A stretch of 64,000 nucleotides of DNA from Oncomelania hupensis (Eukaryota > Mollusca > Gastropoda > Littorinimorpha > Pomatiopsidae). Below the pieces are notes generated by a model. The model was not told where the DNA came from. It searched no databases and saw nothing but the letters and a program-made list of their open reading frames with translations. The stretch spans positions 84,509,122-84,573,121 of the forward strand of contig CM072514.1 of the NCBI GenBank assembly GCA_036898135.1, written 5' to 3'. The position numbers and the translations under genes are program-made. Numbering within the stretch: the first letter of the stretch is position 1; each line of letters starts with the position of its first letter. Positions 1 through 9,603 of this stretch are shown here, in pieces.

Positions 1-121
1 AGGAGTAGGAAACGGGAGTAAAGTGTCTTTCCCAAGGACACAACACAATGCCCCGGCCGGGGCTCGAACCCGGGACCTTCAGGTCCGCAAGCCAAAGCTC
101 TACCATTAGGCCACCGTGCCT
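1..121 (-). mobile_element. tRNA-derived SINE, 5' part, cut by window edge
   Basis: Read on the minus strand from 121, the sequence starts like a tRNA: a box A-like stretch GGCCTAATGGTAGAGC is followed by a box B, GGTTCGAGCC, at 61-70. These are internal RNA polymerase III promoter elements. A non-tRNA body follows (GTGTCCTTGGGAAAGACAC) and runs to the window start, so the 3' end is not visible. The non-tRNA body makes this a SINE rather than a real tRNA gene. The forward reading frame over it is not coding. Confidence 0.6.
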
Positions 122-347
122 GACTAATACACCTACTTCATCTTCTCTCCCTCCCCCCTTTTACTTTTCGTTTGGGAAAGATGACTTAAGGGGTTTTGTG
201 ATAACACAAGGTTCAAAGCGGTGTGTCCCAATTTCACATTTTTTCTGTTATGATCGGAATTGTTATTACGGTATCGCATATGCCGTTAATATGGGTCTTT
301 CGAAAGCAAATGATTTTTTTGTGAAAGTGATTCCTCACTAGTCTCTC

Positions 348-915
348 TGTTACACTCGATGTTGGTTTTGTTTTTATCAGTAGTTGATTCAGCCCCAATG
401 CTGAAATCCTGATAAGTGTAACCCGGATTCGTTTATCCACGCAACCTGTTCACTCAGCAACAAGGCAGAAGTCGTCGTGTGAAGTTTTGCAACTTTGTTC
501 AGCGTACATCAACAACTGCATACAATCGCTCAATCGCTTTTGACTTCCTCTCTCTTCACAACACAGTGCATCAATTATATAGTTTTTTCTAGACTCCAGA
601 TAAGGTCAGAATATTCCAGAGTGACGCGTTACAACCAATCAAATCACTGTTTTACGTCATACATCTTTCTTTACAGTCCAAGAATTTTCTCAGCTATCTA
701 CATTTATCGCGAAGCTTCGATCGACAGTAAACAAGCAACTCCAGAGAATTCTGCAACAATATCGACCAACGAAAACCACCAAAGCTTCTTCTAACAACAA
801 CGCAAAATCAAATCAAAGGTAAATACACTCTGTTATTGAATGCTTTGCAAAACAAAACGATCAGATCTATCGTGCGCATCTCACACGTACTATCGTGCGC
901 GTCGCAAACGTAACA
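348..915 (-). mobile_element. Solo LTR, family L1 copy 1 (568 bp)
   Basis: The segment begins TGTTAC and ends GTAACA, the TG...CA termini of a retroviral-type LTR. It is flanked by the perfect 5 bp duplication CTCTC (343-347 and 916-920), as left by an LTR integrase. A second copy lies at 57105-57809 with a different 5 bp duplication, so the ends are defined independently. Orientation is minus: a TATA-like ACTATATAATTG lies near 573-581, and copy 2 has AATAAA downstream of its TATA. No gag or pol adjoins it, so it is a solo LTR left by LTR-LTR recombination. Superfamily unknown. Confidence 0.8.
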
Positions 916-920
916 CTCTC

Positions 921-1487
921 TTTTCGTGGATGCCGCGAGGCGGCTTCATATGCCACACAATGGCGAACTTGACCTACTCCAGTATTTCGCTTTAAACAAC
1001 GTTCTAAGACTCAAACAAGTGCAGATCCCCATTTTCACTTCTAAAATGGTGACGTAAGGACCCTTTCACAAAATCACATCATTTTCGATGTCATACTTTC
1101 TATGTAATAAATAAAATTTACCCACGAAAAAAGCTTCGTGGGATAGTCCTTTTCCACGAAACCACTAAGAGTTCACTTTTGCATACATAATGAGAGCATA
1201 AACTGCTGACGTCACGGACGTAAAGTGGTGCAGAATCACTTTCACAACGAAAATCACTCGCTCCCGAAAGACCCCTATTCCATCTTCTTCGTGTTCACGT
1301 TATAGTAGCACATGGACTCAAGAGGTAAAATGCTCAACTGCCATCTAGAAGAACTTGAGTACAGTTCGACTCTCAGGTTGACCCGAACTATTTATTTGTA
1401 ACGACAAGCTCCATTAAACGGCCAAACAATAAGAATTCAAGACAAGCTCTAATCAACCGGCATACATTTATTAGTTCTGCTAAGCGT
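921..1487. other. Unassigned intergenic sequence
   Basis: No reading frame, RNA gene or repeat that I recognise. Several short TGACGT-containing stretches are present, but nothing that supports a promoter call. Confidence 0.4.
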
Positions 1488-2156
1488 GGTAGGCATCCTA
1501 CTCTCTCCAACACTCTTCAACATCTTCCTAGAGCGCATCATGTCAGATACCCTTGCAGATCACGAAGGGGCTGGGTAGCTCAGTTGGTAGAGCGGCTTAC
1601 TAGTAACCGAAAGGTACCTGGTTCGAATCCCGGATTGGCCAATGTGTGACCATATTATTTTCATCTTACCATCAACTGGTTCGCTGGTGTCAGAATAATG
1701 TGACCAATGGTCGTCTATACGCTCCGGTGTCGTGTGACTATAATCTACAATTACCCTTTTATCACGAAGGCACAGTCATCATAGGGGGTAGAGCAGTCTC
1801 CAACTTCCGTTTTGCGGATGACATTGATGGATTGGCTGGAGAGGAAAAAGAACTTAAACAGCTGGTATAGAGACTTGACAGCACCTCCAGAGCCTATGGA
1901 ATGGAAATAAGTGCAGAGAAGACCAAAATGATGACCAACAACACCAATGGCATCAACATGGACATCAAAGTCCAAGGCCAATCCTTCAACACAGTGCATA
2001 GTTTCAAATATTTAGGAGCCATTGTATTAGACAATGGGTCCCAACAGGAAGTCCTCTCCAGGATCGCTCAAACAACTGCTGCTCTGACAAGGTTGAAGCC
2101 CATTCGGAAAAACAGTACCATCTAGTCAACATTCCAAGATAAGACTGCTGCGTCTC
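1488..2156 (+). pseudogene. RTE-like LINE fragment B1 (RT domain), broken
   Basis: This matches the RT part of the long RTE-like element at 61508-64000. The sequence runs from just before LERIMSD through FADDIDGLAGEE, with the catalytic FADD intact near 1815-1826, then GMEISAEKTKMM, HSFKYLGAI and RIAQTTAALTRLKPI. An in-frame TAG at 1868-1870 (after QLV) and another after NSTI near 2123 break the frame. The 5' and 3' ends are missing and a SINE is inserted at 1569-1760. It is a dead retrotransposon remnant. Confidence 0.85.
1569..1760 (+). mobile_element. tRNA-derived SINE (192 bp) with 10 bp target duplication
   Basis: The element starts GGCTGGGTAGCTCAGTTGG. Box A is TAGCTCAGTTGG at 1576-1587 and box B is GGTTCGAATCC at 1620-1630. 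The tail ends in CCCTTTT. The 10 bp ATCACGAAGG occurs at 1559-1568 and again at 1761-1770, and removing the insert plus one copy restores the RT reading of the host LINE (ADHEG|TV). That proves retroposition into the LINE. The acceptor arm does not pair, so this is not a functional tRNA. Confidence 0.9.
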
Positions 2157-2540
2157 CTAGTGACGAGAGCAGCCCATAATGGCCCGTAGCCAGACACTGC
2201 ATGGGCGAGCTCGGCTGTCCGTTCTTACCTTTTCTTGTATCTGCTGGTATGGAAGTTTGTGTGTAAAAAACAAAAGTGTGCTGGATCGAGTGGTGAAAGT
2301 CTGTGGGAGTGAAACAAGAGAGTCTGCAGGTGTTGTATGAAAGGCGTGTTGTGCGGAAAGCCAGTTGCATTGTGCTGGATAGCACTCATGTGCTTGCGCA
2401 CCACTTCCAGCTCCTGCCTTCTGGAAGGCGCTACCAAACACCAAGGGTCAGAACTCTCAGAACGAAAAACAGTTGTATCCCAAAGGCTGTCTCATTACTT
2501 AATAAATGACATATGTGTGTGTGGGTGTATGGGTGGGCAT

Positions 2541-2850
2541 GTAGAAACGACGTTACAGTGACACACTCATGGAACTCCACATGGTTTCTTTTGACTTTTT
2601 TGGAAGGGCGCCCTATTTTGACGTCAAAATAGTTCCCTGCTGAGTTAGAGCTGTTTTAGGCCTAGGGTTAGGTTAAGGGTTAGGGTTAGGGTTAGGGTTA
2701 GGGTTTGGGTTAGGGGTTAGGGTTAGGGTTAGGGTTAGGGTTAGGGATAGGTTCAAAAATTTGAAAATGTCAAAATAATGTCACGAAAATGAAAAGTGTG
2801 TCAAAATAATCCCTGTTTTTTCACAACAGTCATCAGAATGTCGTTTTTAC
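2541..2850. mobile_element. MITE-like element carrying a TTAGGG tract (copy 1)
   Basis: The left end GTAGAAACGACGTTAC and the reverse complement of the right end, GTAAAAACGACATTCT, form an imperfect terminal inverted repeat. Inside, TTTTGAC/GTCAAAA blocks occur on both sides of a degenerate TTAGGG array at 2662-2749. It interrupts the 3' UTR of the surrounding LINE. A related arrangement lies at 52919-53108. No target duplication is clear. Non-autonomous, with no coding capacity. Confidence 0.5.
2662..2749 (+). repeat. Interstitial telomere-like (TTAGGG)n tract
   Basis: About fourteen TTAGGG or one-base variant units in direct array, internal to the MITE-like element. It is not at a chromosome end. 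Confidence 0.9.
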
Positions 2851-3107
2851 AAAAATGTGTGTGTGTGAGTGTGTGTGTGTGTTTGCCCAAAATAATTTCA
2901 TTTAACATTTTGCTGTCGTTTAATGTTAGCATGCATAAGTGTAATTATATTCATGTGTGACTGTGCAGTTTTATCCTCATTGTCCTTATAATTGTTGTTA
3001 TTATTATTGTGATGTTTATTCCTTGTTGATTGTAATTGTACACCACAATGTAATTTCTTGTAAAAGATAATACAGTTGTCTTATCTTATCTTATCTTATC
3101 TGTACGT

Positions 3108-3670
3108 CAGAGCACATAAGACTTAGTGGCAGATGTCGGGCCAGTCAGGGCTGCCCTCGTCCCTGTGAGATAAAATCGAAGATAAGCAACTACATTCTCC
3201 CACAAAGAAAAGGATCGCAGTACATTTCATGTCACGCAAATACCCTATTTCCCGAACGTTATAAGCAATGTTCTACAAGGAGGTACTGTTCAACCACCCT
3301 AAAGGCCTTTCCCAGGGTGTCCAAGTACAGTACATGTTCCTATAAAGTCCGGTTGGTTATTCAAAGGAGCTTCACAAATAATGCACGTTGGGTGGACGGC
3401 GGAGAGCTGAATAAATAATGCGGTGCTGCCTTGGCTCGAAAAATACAGCATAAGCTTTTCCCTGCGTCCCTGCCTTAATGGCAGGGCAAGTCAGTAACGC
3501 GCTTTTAGTCCACAGAAATCGCCCCCAATGCATGCACAACGAGGACGACAGAGGAAGGAAATCTGCATGATCACCGACACACAAAGACTCGGTGGTAACA
3601 GTATTCAAGATACTGACGCTCATATTCTACAGCTGGCTTGTAACTAACTTCTGACGTAGCGTTTAATGCG
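3108..3670. other. Unassigned sequence
   Basis: No recognisable gene. A minus-strand frame of 83 codons (3372-3623) has no similarity that I know. Confidence 0.35.
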
Positions 3671-3673
3671 AAA

Positions 3674-3678
3674 TATAT

Positions 3679-3725
<47 letters not shown>

Positions 3726-3730
3726 TTTTA
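3674..3730 (+). repeat. (ATTT)n microsatellite
   Basis: Fourteen near-perfect ATTT units. Confidence 0.95.
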
Positions 3731-3889
3731 ATTATTTACCTGGTGTGCTGTTGTCGTCGTTGTTTTGCTTTTCACTAGCATCTTGAGCATCTCTTTAAGC
3801 AAAAAAGCGCACTGTTTCAACAGCAATTCCTTTTATTATTCAGCGTTAAAAGAAAATGTTCAAATTTAGTTTTTGACAGAAACATCTTT

Positions 3890-4236
3890 TAGGATATGTA
3901 CGATTATTTGAAACAAGCTATGCTAAGATATCTAGCTATACGTACTATCATTTGAAACAAACATCTGTGATATCTCTGTGCTATCATTTCACACAAAAAA
4001 TCTGTTAAAATCTCTATACTATAATTTGAAACAAACCATCTGTTAATATATCGGTGCTATCATTTGAAACAGACATCTTTTAATATCTCTGTGCTATCAT
4101 TTGAAACAACATACGTTAAGATCATTTGAAACAAACATCCGTTAAAATCTCTAATATTATTTGAAACAAGATCTTTTAAGATCCCTGTAATATCATTTGA
4201 AACAACAACTGTTAAGATCTCTTTACTATCATTTTT
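3890..4236 (+). repeat. Degenerate ~37-40 bp minisatellite
   Basis: About nine diverged units built on ATCATTTGAAACAAACATC followed by TGTTAAAATCTCTG. Unit length varies by indels, so translated frames over it (e.g. 4060-4242 minus) only reflect the repeat. Confidence 0.85.
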
Positions 4237-4587
4237 AAGCACACAGTGGACAGCAGTGGTCTAGTTCGGTTGATCGCTTTTCATCCATCAGTTGCGCATA
4301 TATTATTACTGACCGTCGGCACTTCTGACCTGGCTAATACGGCCATCCATCCCTGGACATGCACAAAAACCGTTGGTCATTCTTTAAACAGGGGTCATTC
4401 TGGTCTAGCGAGACCTGTGGAGATTCTGAAGAAGATGGGAAAAAAAAGGAAGGCGAAAATTTACCACAAAGAGGATGATAAGGAGGTGTATAAGAGAAAG
4501 AGTGAAGCGAGAAGAAGAAGGAGGAGGAAGAGCAGGAGGAAGAAAAGGAGAAGAAGGAGGATGAGGAGGAGAAGAAGAAGAAGAAGA

Positions 4588-5153
4588 AGTTAGTCATTGT
4601 TTATATGGTCCAGAGGACGGCAAAGAGTCGACTCAGAATCACAACTTGGTTCAAAGAGGGCTTACCCTGATCCGCATAAAAGATCTGCCGAAACAACCTT
4701 AGTTTTAACGCTAAAGGCACTCCACCAGCCGGTCACTTTACAATAAAGGCATCCCACGCAGGGGACGCTGAGGCTATACTCTAATTTATCGAAACCCCGT
4801 TTACAAAAACAAAATAGAATATAAACATCACTGTAAAATATAAACAAAACACACACATACACAATGCCTACATTGCCAAATAATAACGTCATAGGAAGCC
4901 CCAGTGATCATTTGGCAGAAAGAGTCCAATATTCCAAGGCTGATCCAACAGACCTCGCACACAAATGAGGAGTTTTCAAGAAAACATGTAGGTGACTGGT
5001 CTAGTGAAGAAGATAGAATAGTAGATTGATAGAAAAGACTAGGAATTAGAAAGAACAAAGGAGAAAGACAGCAACAGTGGGAATTTAAAACACTAAATTT
5101 CCAGAAAGTGGGGATACTATTTATACTGAAACCCCCGGCACCCGCACGGAAGG
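4588..5153 (-). mobile_element. R1 retroposon copy a
   Basis: Member of a family with at least five long copies here (also 5199, 14103, 40463 and 59068). Sense is minus: the 5' end is near 5153 (GGTGCCGGGGGTTTCAG, then the TATA-like TATAAATAG), and the 3' end is near 4600 with the family motif CTGGACC followed by a short variable tail, here merging into GAA repeats. It contains a 76-codon open frame (4662-4892 minus) shared with other copies. No tRNA, 7SL or 5S head is seen. Confidence 0.75.
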
Positions 5154-5198
5154 GAGGGGGGGGGGAAGAAAGAAAGAAAGAAGAAGAAGAAGAAGAAG

Positions 5199-5698
5199 TT
5201 AGTAAGTCATGGTTTATATGGTCCAGCGGACTACAAGGAGCCGAATCATGACCGCACCTTGTTTGAAGAAGGGCTCACCCCTGATCCGCATTAAAGATCT
5301 GCTGAAACAACTGTACTGATAACACCAGCCGGTCACTTTACAATAAAGACATTCATGCAGGGGACGCTGAGGCTATACTCTAATTTATCAAACCCACGTT
5401 TACAAAACTAAAATAAAATATAAACATCAATATAAAATATTAACAAAACACATACATATAAAATGCCTACATTGCTAACTATTAATACCATAGAAATACC
5501 ACCAGAAAGCGTCCAATATCCCTAAGCTGACCCAACAAGCCCCATATACAAATAAGGAGTTTGGGGAGAGTTTTAAGGACAAAACGATAGGTGACTGGTC
5601 TAGCGAAGAAGATAGTAGATAGAACAGATTAGGAACGAGAAAGAATACATGAGAATGGCAGAAACAGTGGTAATTTATACAGAAGACCCCGGCACCCC
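5199..5698 (-). mobile_element. R1 retroposon copy b, internally deleted
   Basis: Same family as copy a and in the same orientation, separated from it by GA/GAA repeats. Relative to full copies it lacks the segment around the TATA-like box near the 5' end and has several indels, so the shared ~76-codon frame is broken. The 3' motif GTCCAGCGGACT (plus strand) is at the left end. Confidence 0.7.
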
Positions 5699-5701
5699 AA
5701 T

Positions 5702-5755
5702 ACAATACAAGATTATTGCTTTAGGTCTAGCGGACTCTTCCGAGCCAAATCAAAG
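5702..5755 (-). mobile_element. R1 3'-end fragment
   Basis: Plus-strand TTGCTTTAGGTCTAGCGGAC, then TCTTCCGAGCCAAATC, is the R1 3' terminus. Its tail reads TTGTATTG repeated (sense strand). This is a strongly 5'-truncated retrocopy next to the GAA tract. Confidence 0.7.
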
Positions 5756-5756
5756 T

Positions 5757-6208
5757 GGGGAAGAAGCAGAAGAAGAAGAAGAAGAAGAAGAAGAAGAAGA
5801 AGAAGAAGAAGAAGAAGAAGAAGAAGAAGAAGAAGAAGGAGGAGGAGGAGGAGGAGGAGGAGGAGAAGAAGAAGAAGAAGAAGAAGAAGAAGAAGGAGGA
5901 GGAGGAGGAGGAGGAGGAGGAGGAGGAGGAGAAGAAGAAGAAGAAGAAGAAGAAGAAGAAGAAGAAGAAGAAGAAGAAGAAGAAGAAGAAGAAGAAGAAG
6001 ATGAAGAAGAAGAAGAAGAAGAAGAAGAAGAAGAAGAAGAAGAAGAAGAAGAAGAAGAAGAAGAAGAAGAAGAAGAAGAAGAAGAAGAAGAAGAAGAAGA
6101 AGACGACGAAGAAGAAGAAGAAGAAGAAGAAGAAGAAGAAGAAGAAGAAGAAGAAGAAGAAGAAGAAGAAGAAGAAGAAGAAGAAGAAGAAGAAGAAGAA
6201 GAAGAAGA
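5757..6208 (+). repeat. 450 bp (GAA)n / (GGA)n polypurine tract
   Basis: Almost uninterrupted purine triplets: GAA with two GGA blocks (about 5838-5864 and 5894-5930) and rare GAT or GAC interruptions. All three plus frames and the minus frame stay open, giving poly-Glu, poly-Lys, poly-Arg or poly-Ser readings that are not genes. Confidence 0.98.
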
Positions 6209-7218
6209 TAGTACCAAAATTATAATGCTGACAAGCGTAGGAGAAGACGAGACCGAAATAAAAGTAATAAATTAAAAATTTACAAATATTTAGTGTGTAA
6301 GTCTACAGAACAACAAAGTGCTACCTGCATTGTGCAACCTTAAGAAGAAGAGAGAAAAAAAAGTCACAACAAAACGCGGCGTGATTACACTGGACAGATT
6401 TGCCCGGATTGCAGAGACTCTCCTGAGGTCTGAGCAAATCGAATGTCCGAGGTCCCCGGGCCCAATCGCGTCTCTGCATCGGAACTCTGCTCTCAGGTCA
6501 ACTTCCGGCTACGCGCTATCCCACAATCCCACTTCCATCCTGCATGACGGAACTCAGGCAGAATAATATTAAACGTTTAACAAGTTTGAAGACATGAAAT
6601 TCTTTGATACTCTGTGATCATGTCACGTCCAGTTAATTGCCTAACTTTAGCAGTTCTTGAGCTGGAAAAGCGCTGTTACAATTTATACGTTTGAATAACT
6701 AACTAAATTAATTAATTAATTATCATCATCATCATCGTCGTCGTCGTGGTAACGTAGTCTTAACCATATAATTATAGCCACCTATTTCCCCCCCCCCCTT
6801 TCCCCATACTCTTACCACCACCCCTCCCGCCAGCGCTTTCCCCCAAGAAGTGATCACGATTCGGTTTTTTGCAGTCCGCTGGACCCAATAAACAATGACT
6901 AACTAACCTTCCCCTAGTAAGCTTCGAGGGATACAATGTCGAGGATGTTGGTTATTTTTTGACAATGAATTTACACGGGGAAACTGCACTGATGCCTAAA
7001 AGATGATTTAATCCATAATCGCTGCTCAGACCAGATTTATAGGCATCTCTTCCTAGTTATGCAACACAAGTACCTGTTTCTACACTTTTCCAGCAGGGCT
7101 ATTTTTAGAATCAACCTTGATGCTACAGATACCTACATTAACAACATTAATTTACCGACTTGTATATTCAAAATTGTACTATTGAAAATCGCTTTTTTCC
7201 CCGTTTATTTCACTTTTT
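6209..7218. other. Unassigned sequence with an R1 3' fragment (6855-6905)
   Basis: A short ATC/GTC triplet run lies at 6722-6747 and a C run near 6790. At 6855-6905 on the plus strand an R1 3' end is visible (TTTTTTGCAGTCCGCTGGAC) with an ACTA-type tail. The open frame 6318-6566 is not recognisable. Otherwise nothing supportable. Confidence 0.5.
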
Positions 7219-7256
7219 GGGGGTGAGTGGGGGGTGGGGGTGGGGGTGGGGAGGGG
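7219..7256 (+). other. G-rich tract with G-quadruplex potential
   Basis: At least six runs of four or more G separated by one to three bases fit the G3+N1-7 quadruplex pattern. No adjacent gene gives it a role. Confidence 0.6.
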
Positions 7257-7499
7257 TAGAGAGGAGTGCATAATTTTACTTATTAATTTTTAATACCTTT
7301 TAGATCTTTTGACAGCACATTTTAAAAGTTATTTGTGTGAAAATGCGATACATTAAAGAAAAAATCAAATCTCTTTTAAATTGTATTTATTCTGGTGAGC
7401 CAACGACATGTGATCGTTAAAAGTACCCGTGATATTAAACGGGTGATGTTAGGCCCTTTAAATAAAGATCTCTCTGTAACTCCGCTGAACAGACACAAG

Positions 7500-7772
7500 C
7501 TAGCTGGAGATCGATGCTTTATGCAAACTGTGGCCACTGGGGCTGTTACCTAATTCCTGCTGCTGCTGTTGCTGTTGCCAGCGAGCTCCGAGGCCACAAA
7601 GTGGACGATCAATGAAGCGAACCGGACAACTGCCCACAACCATCCCGGCCATCAGAGACAAACCCGAGCCAAAGACTTTTTTTAAAATACAGAGTATAAT
7701 GCTGATCGCGTGTCTGAGGTCAGGAAAAACAACCACTAGCCCATAAGTTCTAGCCGTACTTCTATCGTTCAT
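7500..7772 (-). other. Unassigned 90-codon frame with a Gln run
   Basis: An ATG-initiated frame with a hydrophobic middle and a short poly-Gln stretch from CAG/CAA codons. I do not recognise it. No splice context, family motif or second copy supports expression, so it is recorded only because the region is otherwise empty. Confidence 0.12.
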
Positions 7773-7928
7773 GATCAGAATGACGAAGGCCCATTCATAG
7801 TCGCACTAAATGGAGAAAAAAAGCAAGAAGCACATGCAGCGCGTTGAGCAGTTCCTGACCTGGAACAGCGCGCTATATAACAACGTTCAAATATCGAATA
7901 AAAGAAAAAGATGGAGAAGAAGAAGACG

Positions 7929-8001
7929 GCAACCAACTGACACATCCTTTGATGAGAGAGATACAGACAGACAGAGATGGTCAAAGGATGTGTCAGTTGG
8001 T

Positions 8002-8004
<3 letters not shown>
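7929..8004. other. Perfect 24 bp inverted repeat, 28 nt loop
   Basis: Left arm 7929-7952 (GCAACCAACTGACACATCCT...) is exactly complementary to right arm 7981-8004. The loop is a GACA/GA-rich 28-mer. A transcript would form a 76 nt hairpin. It directly precedes an AC array. Confidence 0.85.
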
Positions 8005-8005
<1 letters not shown>

Positions 8006-8044
<39 letters not shown>

Positions 8045-8192
8045 CGAGAAGACAATCAACCAACACGCACCCATCATATTCTTTAACCCAACATCTCCCT
8101 CCCCCCTGCCAATCCACCCCAACTCTCCATTCTCTCTGTCTCTGTCTCTCTGTCTCTCTCTCTCTGTGTTTCTGTCTCTCTGTCACTCTCTG

Positions 8193-8240
<48 letters not shown>

Positions 8241-8340
8241 TCTCTCTTCGAAGAAGAAGAAGAAGAAGAAGAACAAGAATCACAAAAAAACATGACAACG
8301 ACTAAACAGGCATTTGCTTGACAACTATCAAAACTCTTGT

Positions 8341-8426
<86 letters not shown>

Positions 8427-8457
8427 AAACACACACACAAACACATCACCATCACTG

Positions 8458-8527
<70 letters not shown>
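8006..8527 (+). repeat. Compound (AC)n and (TC)n microsatellites
   Basis: (AC)n at 8008-8042, (TC)n with TGTC variants at 8128-8247, pure (TC)n at 8344-8425 and 8461-8525, and a GAA run at 8251-8270. Frames on both strands (LSLSL, RERER) are repeat artefacts. Confidence 0.97.
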
Positions 8528-8528
<1 letters not shown>

Positions 8529-8562
8529 TCTCAAACCCCGCCCCACTTTGACCGACATAAAG

Positions 8563-8815
8563 GCCTATCCTATCCTATCCTGTAACTCGAAAGTCGTTGA
8601 GGCACCACATATAATCGTTTAACCAGCGTACTCCATCTTTCTCTATCTTCAGCAACCCTCATGGCTTCGCTCAGTATCAAGCCAGTCCATTCTCGAATGT
8701 TGTCCTCCCACCTCTTTTTCTGTCTCCCTCTTCTTCTGCCTCCTTGCACAGTGACTTGCAGGATGGTCTTTGCAAGGCTTGATGCTCTGGTGACGTGTCC
8801 ATACCATCGTATTTT
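8563..8815 (-). pseudogene. RTE-like LINE 3' end B2
   Basis: The minus-strand 3' terminus of the family seen at 61508-64000. It carries the family tail (GGATA)n at 8563-8580, then the C-terminal coding region (GRPKK-type basic stretch, EWTGL, LSEAM) up to the KLRWYGHV motif region. It is strongly 5'-truncated and abuts the AAAC-type 3' tail of LINE A1 at 8819. Confidence 0.85.
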
Positions 8816-8923
8816 CTTATGTTTGTTTGTTTGTTTGTTTGTTTCATTTAACGTCTATTCACCGTTGAAAGTTTGCTGGCTTAAATTCCCATAATGGAAT
8901 AGGCATTTGTGGTAAATTTTTAT

Positions 8924-9600
8924 TTATATTGATTTAGGTAATAAATTTGATCCCTGTAAAAGTCCATTCGTATAAGTTGCTATTGTTTGTAAATAACTGA
9001 TATCCTGTGCTCTTTTTGGATCAGTATTAGTGAAATTTTCTACAGCAGAGGCTCTAACTATATATTTAACGCATGATAATTTTCCCCACTCGTTTAATGG
9101 TAATACTCCAGCAGTTTTATAAGCATCGTCTGTTTTTGTGTGTATTTGAATACCCATAACCATTTTAATTGCTTTACTGTCTATACTCTGGAGTTGTTTC
9201 AGTAAATATGTTGGTGCCGAAAAATATACCTCTTGTCCAAACGTTAATATAGATCTGACAAGCATGCACACAAGATGAATAAGAGTTTTAGTATCACGTC
9301 CCCATTTTTGGAAGCTTATAATCTTTATTAAATTTAAACTTTTAACGGTCTTTTCCAACAAATAATGTATATGTTTTTTCCCAACTTAATTTAGATGTAA
9401 AATATGCCCCGAGAAATTGTATTTCCTGTACATATTTCAGTTCTTTGATACCAATAAAAAATTTTGGCAAACATTTGGGGTTAATCCCATTATTAAACAA
9501 GATCATGTTTGTTTTTTCTTCTGATAATTCCAGTCCATTGTTCTTCATGTAAATATCAATATTGTTCATTTCATTTTGATATATCGTTTGAATATGTTTA
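8924..9600 (-). pseudogene. A1: RT C-terminal region
   Basis: Two overlapping frames (9342-9569 and 8924-9361) give the region after the catalytic aspartates: NGLELSEEKTNMILFN, FFIGIKELKYV, FLGA, then GQEVYFSAP, LKQLQSIDSKAIK, SYLQTIATYTNG. Each block aligns with A2 (34750-35400). A frameshift separates the two frames. The frame ends with no RNase H, unlike A2. Confidence 0.85.
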
Positions 9601-9603
9601 ATG

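Larger units (their letters stand above)
2215..3107 (+). mobile_element. LINE 3' end (family F) with TTATC tail, split by a MITE
   Basis: Frame 2303-2509 reads ERRVVRKASCIVLDSTHVL, then FQLLPSGRRYQTPRVRT, ending SLLNK-stop. This is the C-terminal tail of a class of LINE ORF2 proteins widespread in aquatic animals. Upstream pieces (WYGSL, LDRVVKVCG) sit in shifted frames. A 3' UTR follows (AATAAA near 2500), is interrupted at 2541-2850, resumes at about 2851 and ends at 3107 in a TTATC tandem tail after AATACAGTTGTC. That layout is typical of the 3' end of a target-primed retrotransposon. Non-functional. Confidence 0.65.

Noticed and set aside
1569..1640. A functional tRNA gene
   Set aside because: Box A and box B are good, but the acceptor strands do not pair, and it is the head of a 192 bp retroposon with a target duplication.
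1751..1999. Minus-strand frames opposite RTE-like copies (also 9598-9852, 61898-62385, 62722-63604)
   Set aside because: Antisense shadows of the RT-coding strand; the sense frames carry the RT motifs.
2662..2749. A chromosome end or assembly end
   Set aside because: The TTAGGG tract is short, degenerate, internal, and flanked by inverted-repeat arms.
5649..6275. 208-codon Glu/Gly-rich frame and overlapping Lys- and Ser-rich frames
   Set aside because: All are translations of the GAA/GGA tract; every frame is open for the same reason and there is no non-repeat domain.
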